Shown here one piece after another: positions 32,880 through 47,241 of a stretch of 64,000 bases of DNA. Source of the DNA: Henckelia pumila (Eukaryota > Streptophyta > Magnoliopsida > Lamiales > Gesneriaceae); the NCBI RefSeq assembly GCF_033568475.1, contig NW_027331831.1, positions 10,478,001 through 10,542,000 on the forward strand, in the 5' to 3' direction. The position numbers and the translations under genes were made by a program. A model generated the notes under the pieces. The model was not told the DNA's origin, made no database searches, and worked only from the letters and a program-made list of their open reading frames with translations. Position 1 is the first letter of the stretch; each line of letters starts with the position of its first letter.

Positions 32880-34305
32880 ATGGTGGGCATTTTCTTATTA
32901 TTCCTCTGCTTGTTATACACAGCTGAAGCTCATTTGCTTCACTCCTTCAAGAAACTTCAACTCCCAACACTTGGTTCTGAGTCCTATGCCTTTGATTCAA
33001 AGAATAGGGGGCCATACACTGGTCTAAATGATGGAAGAATTGTCAAATATCAAGGCCCAGAATTTGGATTTGTGGACTTTGCTTCAACTTCTCCAAATAG
33101 GTAACAAATCTTGACTGTTTTTATGTATTTGGACGTTGGTGATTCGATTTAGGTTGACTGTTTTTCGGAGTTGGTTCGAATAATATTGTGTTACATTTGT
33201 ATTAGAAGTAATCAAACTTGAGTTGAGTCGGAGCAACTTGCGAATATTTTGAGCCAAATTCGAGCAAAGGGTACTTCATTCGAGATTTCGCGAATTATTA
33301 TCAGTTTAAAGGAAGTTTGTAACTTAGATGATTAGGCGAATAGCCAGATATTTAGTTCAAACAACACGAATTGATCTGAATCTCAAATTTTAATTAATGT
33401 CCTCTTTGAAAGTAAGTGTTGTAATGGGTGCCACAAATGAACAAAAAGTTTCTTTTTACAGGTCTAAAGAATTATGTGATGGAAAAGATGGAAATGATCC
33501 AAGAAATGGGCCCAAGTGTGGGAGGTCAATAGGTCTCGAATTCAACCACAAAACCGACGAGCTCTACATTATGGATGTTTACAGGGGTTTAATGGTGGTG
33601 GGGAGCGGTGGCGGCGTTGCGACTCAGCTTGCAGGTGGGAGAGATGGGGTGCCCTTTGATGCACCAGATGCTATAGCAATTGATCCCATTACTGGTGCAG
33701 TTTACTTCACAGATGTTGGCACCATTTTCTTCAAAACAAAGTAATAAATTCTACCGAGTCCTCTCCGTATCTTTGTTCATAATGTGTAATAACAGGATAG
33801 GCATTTGTTTTGCAGTAACATGACAGAGATACTCCTGAGTGGAGATACAAGTGGGAGGCTACTGAAATACGACCCAAAGACGAAGCAACGAACCGTGGTT
33901 TTAACAGGTTTAGCAATACCGAACGGGGTGGTGGTTAGCAGGGATGGCTCATTTGTGCTGGTTGCAGAGTACATAGCCTGCAGGATAAGAAGGTTTTGGC
34001 TAAAGGGTCCCAAAGCAAATAGTACTGACATTTTCGTAAATCTTCCGGGGAATCCAGACAACATCAAGAGGACAAGATCCGGAGATTTTTGGGTTCCGGT
34101 TAATATTCAAAAACTGCAGCCTAAGCTTACCAGTTTTCCTTTAGGACAGAAGATTAATGAGCATGGCCAGATTCTTGAAACTCTGAATTTTTATGCAGAA
34201 TACAATGATACTTATGTAACTGAAGTACAAGAGCATCTAGGGTCGTTGTATGTTGCGTCGGTGTATACAGATTTCATCGGTGTCTACAGGGGACTGCAAT
34301 GCTGA
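32880..34305 (+). CDS. Strictosidine synthase-like (SSL) six-bladed beta-propeller protein
   Basis: Three exons: 32880-33100, 33462-33740, 33816-34305, all with GT-AG introns and consistent phases, giving 329 residues. The ATG at 32880 is chosen because it starts a clean signal peptide (MVGIFLLFLCLLYTAEA); the frame extends a few codons upstream but without an ATG. The Str_synth family signature follows: LNDGRIVKY, the CGRSIGLEFN block with paired cysteines, YIMDVYRGLMVVG, GAVYFTDVG, SGRLLKYDP, GLAIPNGVVVS and NLPGNPDNIKR. Glu306 in VQEH lies where strictosidine synthase has its catalytic Glu, but the rest of that pocket is not conserved enough to infer Pictet-Spengler activity. Most plant SSLs are secreted or vacuolar hydrolase-like proteins of uncertain substrate. 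It converges with the subtilase gene. Confidence 0.88.
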
Positions 34306-34592
34306 TAAGAGATTATGTTACAGATTCGATCACATTTTGATTCATAGAAAAATATACCTTTTTAGACAAGACATTGGATTTTTTCACTATTTAATTTGAT
34401 AGTGTTTTTTTATCTATTGAAGCTTTTGTTGAATTTCGATACAGAACGGATGCAATGCAGTTTGCTAACAGTCATTCAGCAATCAGAAATTCGCAGAATA
34501 TGAAAAAGGTCCTGGATTTTGTTAATTCTATTATTCAGTATATAAGGAAATCGAGGTTCATTTTAAGGGAAAAACACTCATCTTAATCATGT

Positions 34593-34606
34593 AATAAACC
34601 TTTATT
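34593..34606. terminator. Shared bidirectional poly(A) signal
   Basis: AATAAACCTTTATT is a perfect inverted pair. AATAAA reads on the plus strand for the SSL gene (288 bp after its stop), and AATAAA reads on the minus strand for the subtilase gene (30 bp after its stop). Near-upstream poly(A) signals of this form are standard in plants; the cleavage sites are not visible from sequence. Confidence 0.6.
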
Positions 34607-34635
34607 ATCGATTACATACAATTCTTGATGCATAA

Positions 34636-37760
<3,125 letters not shown>

Positions 37761-37829
37761 TCAAACCAAATATTCCTGCCGATTTGTTAATAAAGTGTGT
37801 TTATGACTTATGCTTGATTTTTGACGACG

Positions 37830-37836
37830 TTAAATA
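37830..37836 (-). promoter_or_regulatory. Candidate TATA element of the subtilase gene
   Basis: TATTTAA on the minus strand, about 70 bp upstream of the first start codon. Position is plausible; no other evidence. Confidence 0.35.
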
Positions 37837-38280
37837 GAGTGAAACTTCAATTAAGAATAATAGTTATCTAATTTTTAAGGGTGGATTCTATTTACTGATT
37901 AAGATTTCGTGCATTAACTTAAGTCAATCACTGTTATTGGGTCCCATAGACAAGATTTTTTTAAAAATATAAATTTGTCAATCAGAGTACTCTTTTAAAG
38001 ATTGAGCTTGATTAAAATCTTACCTATTTTTGGTTTGAAAGTTCACCGTAAGTATCTTGTTTCCAAATCAGATGTTCGTTGGACCGAATAAGATAGAATC
38101 ACCTTTTGTGCAAATTTCCTTTACAATAATTACAAGACGTTAAATTAAAATATTATTTTCTTGTCATTTTTTGTAAACTCGTAATTGATACGTGTGTTGC
38201 ATGTAGATACAATGTGGTAAGATCAAGTTTATAAGAAGTCAATAAGACATAGATTTATTTGGGAAACTAAAAGATTCATC
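37837..38280. other. Upstream region of the subtilase gene, no other gene
   Basis: Non-coding AT-rich sequence, presumably promoter of the minus-strand protease gene, then the edge of repeat debris. Confidence 0.4.
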
Positions 38281-38500
38281 AAACTTCATTACTAGGAGTT
38301 AAAGGAAATTCCATGAGATACAATAGAAAGTGAGGGTAAGACGAGAATCTCACGACCAGACATAGAACTAGTCCCTCGTGCTAAAACATGAGATGCGTGA
38401 TTCGCTTATCTACAAGAAAAAACAAAAGAACAAGAGTGTACATCCATGGCTAGGAAGTTACAAGTCTTCCACAACCAATCCAAAATAGGAGACATCACTA
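38281..38500 (-). pseudogene. LINE-derived RNase H C-terminal remnant
   Basis: The minus-strand translation gives DVHSCSFVFSCR, a stop, ANHASHVLARG and then SLSIVSHG. The pattern of hydrophobic strand, R-x-AN-x-x-A-H-x-LAR and a short tail is the end of the RNase H-like domain of plant non-LTR elements. It is broken by at least one stop, with no upstream domains nearby. Confidence 0.5.
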
Positions 38501-38989
38501 GACTCTTTTAATAATGCATCTATAACCAGGTAGAACATCAAAATGGAAGTTAAACTCTAATGCTCTCTTAAAGCTAATTTTAGAACAAGTGCACCGAGTT
38601 TCTTGACGATGTATGACTATGATTCGAGATAATAAGTCATTTTTATTGATGAGTACAACATCCTTGAGCTTTTTGACAAAAAACCACTCTTGTCCAAGCT
38701 TTGTTTTCTGCCGCAGCACACATGGTTCACAATTTAACCATTACACTTTCTTTCCTCATGCAAGATCAGGCTGTACATTTTATACCATTGCGATCTTCTA
38801 CAAGTCTATTTCGTAATAAAAAATATAGTTTGCCATTTGGACACCCGAGCAAAGATATATGTCATTTTCTCAAAGTCGCAGCAAGCTGGAAAAAAACTAA
38901 AAAATGCATATATGTGTTAGAAAAATCATGAAAATAAATTTGAAAAATCAAAATAAGTTTCTCAAAATCAGTTTCAAATGTTCTTGCAA

Positions 38990-40690
38990 GAACAACCCGC
39001 TCTGATATCAATTGCTAGGCTCGATTTGGGGAGATTCTTTGAGCTACAATAGCTCATTCCTAAAATATTGAACACTGATGAATTAAATTGAGTTCGATTT
39101 TCAAACCAAGCGAAAAAAAAATCAAAAAAATCCTTTGTAAAAACTGATTAAACATTTTAAAATCATTTTAAAGATGTGAAAGATTTTGGTATTTGAAGAA
39201 CACATAAAATGATTCAACGATGCATCTTAAAAACAGTAGCAAAAGTAAATAAATGCGATAAATAAAAGAGGCAGAAATTTGTTTATGGATGTTCGGAGAT
39301 AAAAATCCTATGTCACTCCTTCTTCCACTTAAGGAAGGATTCACTAGAAATATTTGGTTTATATGACCAGTATATACAACCTACTCCAATCGTAGGACTT
39401 ATCCCACCGCCTAAGTCAGAACTCCTAGCACTCTCGATTGTAGGCCTCAACCTCACAACTCTCATAATGTTTAACGTCTCTTATGCCAATACTACGTACA
39501 AACATAATATTTAATGTCTTTGTGTGAAGACTCTCTCTCAACTAATCGTTAGAAATCATCTCTCATACGTGTGTGTGTGAGTTGGGGTGTGAAGAACTTG
39601 ACTGTGAAGGTTTAAGAAATCTGTTGTGTTCTTCACAGCAAACTCTCAAGTGGCTTATTGAATATGTTTTGAATGTCCCTTATGTTGTATGTTTTCTCAT
39701 TTCAACTGATCTTCTTTATATAGGTTTTCCATGCATTTAATCCTCATGGAAAGTAGGTTTTTGTTCTTCCCAATGTTGTATTTATGAGAAATTTTTTGAT
39801 CTTCCCAATGTGGTGTTTATGGACTGTTGTTTGATCTAAATAATGTTGTATTTATTTGCATTTGATGATCTTCCCAATGTTGTATTAGAACTGGTTATTC
39901 AATTGATCTCGCTCAACTGGTCTTGCCTTAAATGGTTTAGTTCAACAGGTCTCGTTTTGGAACAGTCAGCCTATATAGTCAGTACTTGAGTGAGTAGTTG
40001 TAACATGATTCGTTGATTTTTGGGCATAGTGATAAACATCAAAGTTGTAGCCCTTTCTTTTAACTTTTCAACACATTAAAAATCACTTCATTTGGATTTC
40101 ATATGAAAGATTTATGCTTGAAATTCTAGATTATGATAGAAAGTATACTCTACATAATTTATTGCATTTTTCAGCTCCTTATGCTCCTATTTAGATCTCT
40201 ATTTTTGAATATAATGTGTAGATCTTGTCCTTAGCTTTGTAAGACATACTAAATAATTCCATATGGAATTGAGCTGCAAGAAATGACCAAAATACCTGAG
40301 CTGGTATGTCAAACTGCTTGCTGGCATCTTATTCGTCCAGTTCAATTTTTTGGCAGCATTTTGATCTAGATAACATCCAATTTGGACCAATTGGTATGAA
40401 TTATAAATAGTAGATATTTGATTTGGCTATTCAACGGTTTTGGAAACTAGTCATTTAGATCATCAAGCTATGAGATATGATTGAAAAAAGAATCTGTGCC
40501 AGAAACTTGGTTTGGTTGAATTCGAGTTTGGTTGAATTTGAGTTCATCATCTCGAAACTTATAAAATGTGATCTACCAACTATACGCTTAAGTAAATATG
40601 TTATAAACATAATAACAAGTTTTGTTATTATTAAAATCAAGATTGGTATGTAAAACAGACCCAAAAACTTGACACGGACCGGAGCTACCA
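38990..40690 (-). repeat. Copia LTR fragment with primer-binding site
   Basis: On the minus strand, CTAGCA (ending an LTR with CA at about 39013) is followed by ATTGATATCAGAGCGGG, which resembles a tRNA-iMet primer site (TGGTATCAGAGC) with one or two changes. The LTR sequence would extend rightwards on the plus strand from TGCTAGGCTCG at 39013. Sequence such as GTTCGGAGATAAAAATCC (39283-39310) looks like SIRE/Maximus-type copia LTRs. The far end is not defined and no partner LTR is present. No host gene seen. Confidence 0.5.
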
Positions 40691-40705
40691 ATCACATGGT
40701 TTTCT

Positions 40706-41780
40706 TTGTCGATTTGTTGGGTACGAAAACATGCATTAACAATCGACTGTGCAAATTCCAATGGAGAAATTGCAGCTATTACTCACATAGGAAGAATTCA
40801 CTTCCTTGACTTGACCTTAGTTGATGTGTTATGCACCCCTTCTTTTAAACTAAATTTGATTTCCATTAGCAAACTTGTTCAGAATTCCTATTACCTTGAA
40901 AAATTCACTAAAAATGCTTGTGTTACAGGACCAACTATTTGGGAAGATGATTGGAATGGGAATTGAACGCGAAGGCATAGACTACCTTGATACTCCATGG
41001 AAAATCAGTTGCCACTCCGCTGCTACAAATCCTCACTCATCATGACTCTGGCACAAAAGCCTTGGTCATCCTTCCCGTAAAAGCCTACGGTTATTTTCTC
41101 ATTTATACCTACGCATAAAATTTTGCGATGTTTGTGATTGTATTATTTTCTCATTAGCCAAATATACTCATTTCAAATTTTCGTTAAGTTCTATTCATAC
41201 CAATTCACCTTTTTAATTAATTCATGTTGACATCTAGGGAGGTTACCATGTTCCTACGCTTAATGGGGCACAATATTTTCTTACAACTGTGAAAGATTAT
41301 ACTCGATGCACGTGTTTATCTACTGTGTTCTAATCTGATGCTTCAAAACATTTACCCTCTTTCGTTAATTTTTTTGAAACATAATTTTCCTCAAAAGTCA
41401 AGATTATTTGTAGTGATAATGGTCTTGAGTTTAAACTAGAAGATTTTTTGTTTAAACAAGACATTATTAATCAGACTAGTTGTGTTTCGACCCCGCAACA
41501 AAATGGAGTTGCGGAGAAAAAGCATCGTCATCTCCTTAATATAACCCAACCTCTTATGTTTCAAGCCAATCTTCCAAAAAGATTTTGGTCGATGCTATTT
41601 TAACCATGGCATACTTGATCAATTGGACATCTACTGCTCTTCTTAAAAGTAAAACTCTTTTTTAGATGTTCTTTCATAAGAAGCCCACATATGATCATTT
41701 GCAAGTTTCGTCTTATCCAAACTGTACAAAAATACCCATTATGATCGTTTCGAGATTTCTTATTGCTTGTACTTCCAATT
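40706..41780 (+). pseudogene. Copia gag-pol fragment (pre-integrase and integrase)
   Basis: Plus-strand fragments in order: a protease/pre-integrase segment (TPSFKLNLISISKLVQN), LWHKSLGHPSRKSL (the GAG-pre-integrase His motif), an integrase core start (LIHVDI, then NGAQYFLTTVKDYTR), CSDNGLEF and STPQQNGVAEKKHRHLLN. Many stops and frameshifts interrupt it. It is oriented opposite to the LTR fragment at its left, so it belongs to another copy. Confidence 0.8.
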
Positions 41781-42363
41781 TCTGTTTCACAAATCGTTAT
41801 AACCACAAATGATGATAAACCTATTGAATACACTCTCAGGTATAAATTTAATGTCTTGATTGAAGATGGAACTGGGGTTGCAAGAGTGACTATGTTTGGT
41901 AAAATTGTCACATTATTCATTGGTGTTTTTGTTTAAAAATACATACAAAATTGCGATCAGGTAATATCAACAGATTAGTGATCATTAATAAAACATTTTT
42001 TCTCATCATATCATTTGCAGCTATAAGATCTAATAGTATAAATCTCACATACAAGGTAGAAAAACAGTTACATAATCAGCTATCACAAAGAAAGCCACAA
42101 GTTTCCGATCAAGTTAGATCAAAATGTCAAAAACTATGAAGACAAGGTTTCGATGATTGTTGAGCATAAAAAACCACACTAAAAAAAGGAGATCATTGAT
42201 CAAAAGAAATACAAATTATGGATCCACATCTTCAAAGACAAACATTCCCGAGGGAAGTGAAGCACATGACACTGCAATGGACATAAAGATGACGAGCTTC
42301 TTGGAGAATATACAAAACGCATCAAGACACGTGCTGCACGTAACAAAAAAAAACACTGCTTAA
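41781..42363 (+). pseudogene. RPA1-like OB-fold fragment (possibly Helitron-associated)
   Basis: A frame near 41812-41935 reads PIEYTLRYKFNVLIEDGTG and then VARVTMFGK, which resembles the third OB-fold of replication protein A large-subunit-like proteins (RYR...V.DGTG...TLF). A frame at 42157-42363 and a Lys/Arg-rich segment (TKRIKTRAARNKKKHC in another frame) could be its C-terminal tail. RPA-like genes are commonly carried by plant Helitrons, but no Helitron end (TC start, hairpin, CTRR) was identified, so the carrier is inferred. Confidence 0.4.
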
Positions 42364-42799
42364 AAAAAGGGGGAAATAGAGACGTTAACAGATTATCTTA
42401 TAAACACTCGATTCACTTATTTTATAAAGGACTTTGTTTCTCTTTTTTACACTTACTACCTCGCTTTTTGGACTGAATTAGATGTTTAATTGACTGATTC
42501 CTTTCTCATGGAATATATTAGTTATAAGTTTTTCCGTTTCATCACATTATTCGATAGTTCTGCTCCACCGCTTTACTCTAGCATGTTTTCGATTCTTTTG
42601 TTCTAATATAATAATAAAGCATACTAGAATATTTTCACAAAAAAATGTGTTCTACATCATCCCTCTACGTTTTTACATGCAACACACGTGCCTCTTTACA
42701 GCTTCGCGAATTCTTGTCAACCTTACTATTAGGCAAGTTCAACTGTGGACATTTAACAAAACATGTGATGTTTGACAGAAATCGTATTGTTAATTGTAG
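42364..42799. other. Non-coding, nothing recognised
   Basis: No gene or element end identified. Confidence 0.4.
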
Positions 42800-43865
42800 G
42801 TTAAAATAAAGAGTCAGTGTTGTCCGCGGTGTCACAACATCAACGACAACACAGGGCAGCGAAAAATAAACAAAAATAAATAACACAAGAAATTAATTTT
42901 GCACGAGTATAAAAACTCGTGCGGATGCCTTAGGGCTAAATATCACCAGTAAACGTAAGATCAGTCTTACAAAGATAATCCTAGTGATTTTACGAAAAAT
43001 CATTAAATTCTAAATTTCTCAACAAGTTGAGAAATCAAATTTGCATCCTAAAATATAATCAGAGTATAAAAGAAATCAGATGCAACTCTCGTAGCCTAAA
43101 TTTGAAGAGACAGTAAAGATCTTCAACAACACAGTTCCCACAGTGTTGTCTCTGATGTCTTCAACACGAACGGCAGCACGGGGACACTTAGTAACGACGA
43201 ATACAAAATATCTTCAGAATCTTCGAATTCTTCAATGTGATTTTTTCTGAAAGCTCTCTGAATTCTCCTTTGAAGTGTACGTTTGTTTGTGCTCAGAAAT
43301 CCTTTACTTATAGATGAGAGTCCAAGCATGGAAGAATTTCCTTGTAGAGTCCTACACAATTAAGGAAATAAGTCTTTGTTAGGAATAAGACTCTTTTGAA
43401 CACAAACAATAATATCTCGATAATATTTGATAACAATGATAACCAATAATTCCTTATCAAGATATTAATGAATCTAGGTAAATATCTATCTATAGATTTT
43501 CGATAAAAGCATATAATATTTAACCTATCATATCATATCTTGATAATATTTTATAAACATAAATCACTTAATTTCCTAATCAAGATATAATATTCATTCT
43601 AGATAAATATCTATCCTAGTCAATATCGAGAGCATAGAATATTTATACTAGATCTTATCTTTGTCTAGAAGGCAAAATTCAAATGCAATCTAATTAATCT
43701 CAAGGTAGAAATTTCAAGAAATTAAAATTCCTTTCAATCTCCTCCTTTTTGCCTTTCTGGACAAAACTATCACAAAAAATTATAAACATAAACTCCCCCT
43801 GAGTTTAAAACACTTCTCCCCCTAAATTGTAAGTCTTCCCCTGAAGTGTTGTCCCTTGTATTGAC
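42800..43865 (-). repeat. Probable copia (SIRE-like) 3' LTR and polypurine tracts
   Basis: Read on the minus strand, purine-rich blocks (GGGGAAGAC, TAGGGGGAGAAG, CTCAGGGGGAG and finally GGCAAAAAGGAGGAGATTG at about 43735-43760) precede AT-rich LTR-like sequence from about 43739 downwards. That order, with AAAGGAGGAGATTG next to the LTR, is typical of SIRE/Maximus copia elements. The sequence includes an 8-bp hairpin GCACGAGT/ACTCGTGC around ATAAAA (about 42901-42922). The outer LTR end is unclear. Confidence 0.45.
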
Positions 43866-44012
43866 AACACGACGGATAACATGGACAGTAACACGTGAGA
43901 TTCTATAATTCATATATCAAAGCATAAGAGGGGTAGAAGAAGTTAGTCTAGTTAAAACATATCAGAGCAATTAAAGCACATAACTAGAGCAAAACAAAAA
44001 CAGATATAGTAA

Positions 44013-44932
44013 TCAGAAAATTAAAGCAAAGATGAGATAAGGAAAAAATATGGGGTGACACCAATCAATCCTAAAATTGATAAGTATCATATCCCTCCTG
44101 ATCTTTAGTGTCCTCATCCTCATCGTCCTTAGTCTCAGATGGACCAGCCTCATCTTGTGCATTCTCTCTCCCTTTTTGGCCAGAAATGCCAAATCTTGTA
44201 CGACAGTCACCTAACAAGACTCCTTAATGATCCAAGTCCTCCTGGGCTTGGGAAACTTCTTTTCAGCATGAGCCATGAGAGCCTGAATGATAGAAACATA
44301 AAATTCCCGAGAAGAGGGTGTATGCACAATTTCATCAGTTTCTTCAGTGTTGTCTCACGTGTTGGCAACACCGAGAACAACATCAGCACCAGTAATAGCA
44401 GCAGTAGATTCAGACCAAGGAAGGTAAAGGTTTCTCTTCTCTCTTATTAAATCAGCTGCAACCTGCAGATCTTCAGACAGTTCAGAGATACATTCACCAA
44501 AATCACAAAGCAAACCTTGAAACTCCAAAATTCCATAGATCAAAGATGGAAAAGGCAGCTTGATGGATTTTAATCTTCCATCTTCAAACTGGAGTATAGT
44601 CTTGAATACGAGCTTTGCTAAAAATGAAAGTGCTCTCAGTCCCTATAACAAATGACACAAACGCTTGTGGTCGAGTCACCACGTTGAAGCTTGTAGAAAG
44701 CATCCAATAGCATAAGATAGAGTAAAAGGATGTGAGCTGTGCAACAGAGAGTTGTCCAGAAAACTTTTGAGCAAACCACCGATGAGTAAGCAGTAGCTTC
44801 ATGAATATTAGGGTGGTTCCCTTCTTCAACATCCGATGTGTCATAAAGAGTATTTATTGTTGCAGGGTTGAACTCAAAAAGCTTTTCTCTCAAAAAAAAT
44901 TCCAGCACTGGTTTCCTGCTGTAGAGCACCAC
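44013..44932 (-). pseudogene. Plant-transposon-protein-like ORF remnant, copy 1
   Basis: Minus-strand frames contain FNPATINTLYDTSDVEEG, a Ser/Cys/Trp block, FVIGTESTFIFSKARIQ and KSIKLPFPSLIYGILEFQ. This order is what I recall of the 'putative plant transposon protein' domain (PF20167) often found in SIRE-like or other LTR elements. It is broken by frameshifts. It lies upstream (minus strand) of the polypurine tract at 43.7 kb, where some copia elements carry an extra env-like ORF. Assignment is by memory and needs a profile search. Confidence 0.42.
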
Positions 44933-45202
44933 TGCAATAAAATAGCTTTTGATCCTTCAAAAATTCAACCAAATTGATCCTTCCATAGGCATCCACATCG
45001 ATATTATTCTCATCAATCAGCATCGATTCACATACAAAAGCCACAAAACAGTATCTTCTCCATAGTAGAACTTGTGGTAAAAGATAGTAGTCAAATAAAA
45101 CTCAGCAGCAGACGTGTTGTCTGTGATGTTGGCAACACCATCAACAACACCAGCATCAACATCATCTTCCTCGAAAAACTTGATTCCTCACTAGCTTAAG
45201 CA

Positions 45203-46532
45203 TCAACCTAATCTTAGATGTGGAGGAATTATAAGATACATTGGGCCTGATTGCAGCAAATTATTCCAGTATCTCTTTATCAAGCTCATCATCGAAAGGT
45301 TGAGCAAAAACAACAACAGAATATCAGCCTTCCCTTGCTTCAGAATGTCCAGAACTTGAGTCAAGGAAGCTTCAGCATCATCATAAAAGACAATTTTCTC
45401 AGTAGCAATAGGAGGAACAAAAACATCAAATTCAATCATCAATCGATACTCGGCCAATAAGGATTCATAGTATACACTGTCTTCCTTCTCCTCTCTTATT
45501 TTCTTCACTACATGATCCATCAAAGATTGTACAAAGCATGAGTGATCTGCAGAAAATCAGCTGTGGGAGCAGTGTTGCACGCAGTGTTGGCAACACGAGG
45601 CACAACATCAAATTCAGACCAAGTAGGTCTATTTTCCTTTTTCAGCAAAATATGAGCAACATTCAATTCTTCACCAACCAGAGACACAGACTCATCAATG
45701 TCTCGGATAAAGCCATATTATTCCAGAATCCTAAAGATGAGGGATGGAAAAGGCAAATTTGTGAACTTTAAAAACCTTCATCAGCAAATTGGAATATGAA
45801 CTTGAATATCAGGTTCGCCAAACTTGAAGGGACTTCATGTTCCAACTGCAAAAAGTACTAGAGCTTGTACTTGGTTACCACAATAAAGTTGGTTGAAGAA
45901 GTCTCGTTCTTTACAATACTAATTGATTTTCAGCAGAACTCCTTTCTCTTCAACATCAAAAGTGCGATATAGAGCAGTGATAACAACTGAATCAAACATC
46001 TATTTGCTCATGCACAGACACTCTGTCAAAATTGGTAGATTGCTCAGCATCTACACCAGCAACGAGGTTTGTAAAGATTTCCAAAACAGGCTTTCGATTG
46101 TGATGAACAAAATCAAAGACAGTAGCAAAAAGACCTCGAGTCTTGAACAAATTTAACCAAATTCTGCCTCTTGCAAGCATCCAGATCAATCTTCTACTCT
46201 TCAATGAACTCATGGTTGACATACAGATGTCAATCAACAGTAGAAGCTTCTGAATATAAATTGTGAGATAAGGAAAGTGACATGTCACACTCTGCATAAA
46301 TAGTGTTGCCTCCAGTGTTAGCAACACCATTCACAACATCATCACCAGCAGAATCTTTAGTATTCGCTTCCTCAAATTCGTCATCTTCAGAGATGAAAGA
46401 TGAACTACCATAAATATTTGGCCTGTTATCTGCAAGTTTCTGTTGCATATCTGCATTAGGTTCTTCCTCAATGACAGCAGAAGTAGGCACATGTTTGAAG
46501 AAACCAAAACAAAAAGACAATCTGATTAGCAC
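45203..46532 (-). pseudogene. Plant-transposon-protein-like ORF remnant, copy 2
   Basis: A second, diverged copy of the segment at 44.0-44.9 kb. It has a FDVEEKG motif equivalent (about 45950), LPFPSLIFRILE (about 45720-45755) and the VANT segment before AC-repeat-like sequence. Shared nucleotide text (GATGGAAAAGGCA, GTGTTGGCAACAC) shows a tandem duplication with a period of roughly 1.2 kb. The extra frame 45203-45523 (KKIREEKEDSVYYESLLAEY) continues the protein. Not functional. Confidence 0.42.
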
Positions 46533-47241
46533 AGAAAGCAGATAAGCTTAAATAAAATCAAAGCGAGAGAATGTAGGAAGGCAATTTGATGACTGCAAAA
46601 ACCAATTAAGCATAAGAATGATCAAATCCATGAATAATATATGCTTAAAAGAAATTCATTGGTCAGTAAAAGAAATTCAAACAATCAAACATTCACCTTC
46701 TAACAAACTCATCCAGAAACACTTACCAATGAAAATTCTTATGGGTAAAACTTTTCAAATTGAGGAAATAAAATCCAACCCAATTATGAAAATAATCCGA
46801 GATTGAAAGCAATCAAAAATTCCCATAAGTAACTTCACATCGGCTCAACTCCACTAAATCATTGTTAGTCACAAAAATTCAATTTTTAGTTGATAGAGTA
46901 TTTCACCAAATTTGTTCGTTTAGAACGTCAAACCCTGAACAGAAAATATTCACAATTCTGAATGCATATGCATGTCTTATTTTATGCCTAAAATAGAATG
47001 TAACATAAAAATAAAATGCAACCACATGCACATGATATGTTCACAAGTGTAGTATTGCCTCTCGTGTTGACAACATCATCAACAACACCATAGTTTTTCA
47101 AAAATTATTTGAAACTTACACACTTGATTACCCTTGATTTCAGAAAATTTCCAGAAGTGGTAGCCTGCACACTAAAAGAACAGTCTTCATTGGACTCAAT
47201 TAGGTAGCTTTTTCCATTTTCTTCCGATTATTGATAAAGTT
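46533..47241. other. Non-coding sequence left of the gypsy array
   Basis: Probably more of the degenerate retroelement (a GTGTTGACAACA phrase recurs near 47060), but no reading frame is supported. The last five bases, AAGTT, are the left flank of the gypsy array; the matching right flank lies outside the window. Confidence 0.4.

Noticed and set aside
42901-42922. GCACGAGT-ATAAAA-ACTCGTGC hairpin as a terminator or regulatory element
   Set aside because: Perfect 8-bp stem is real, but it lies in presumed LTR sequence with no independent evidence of function.
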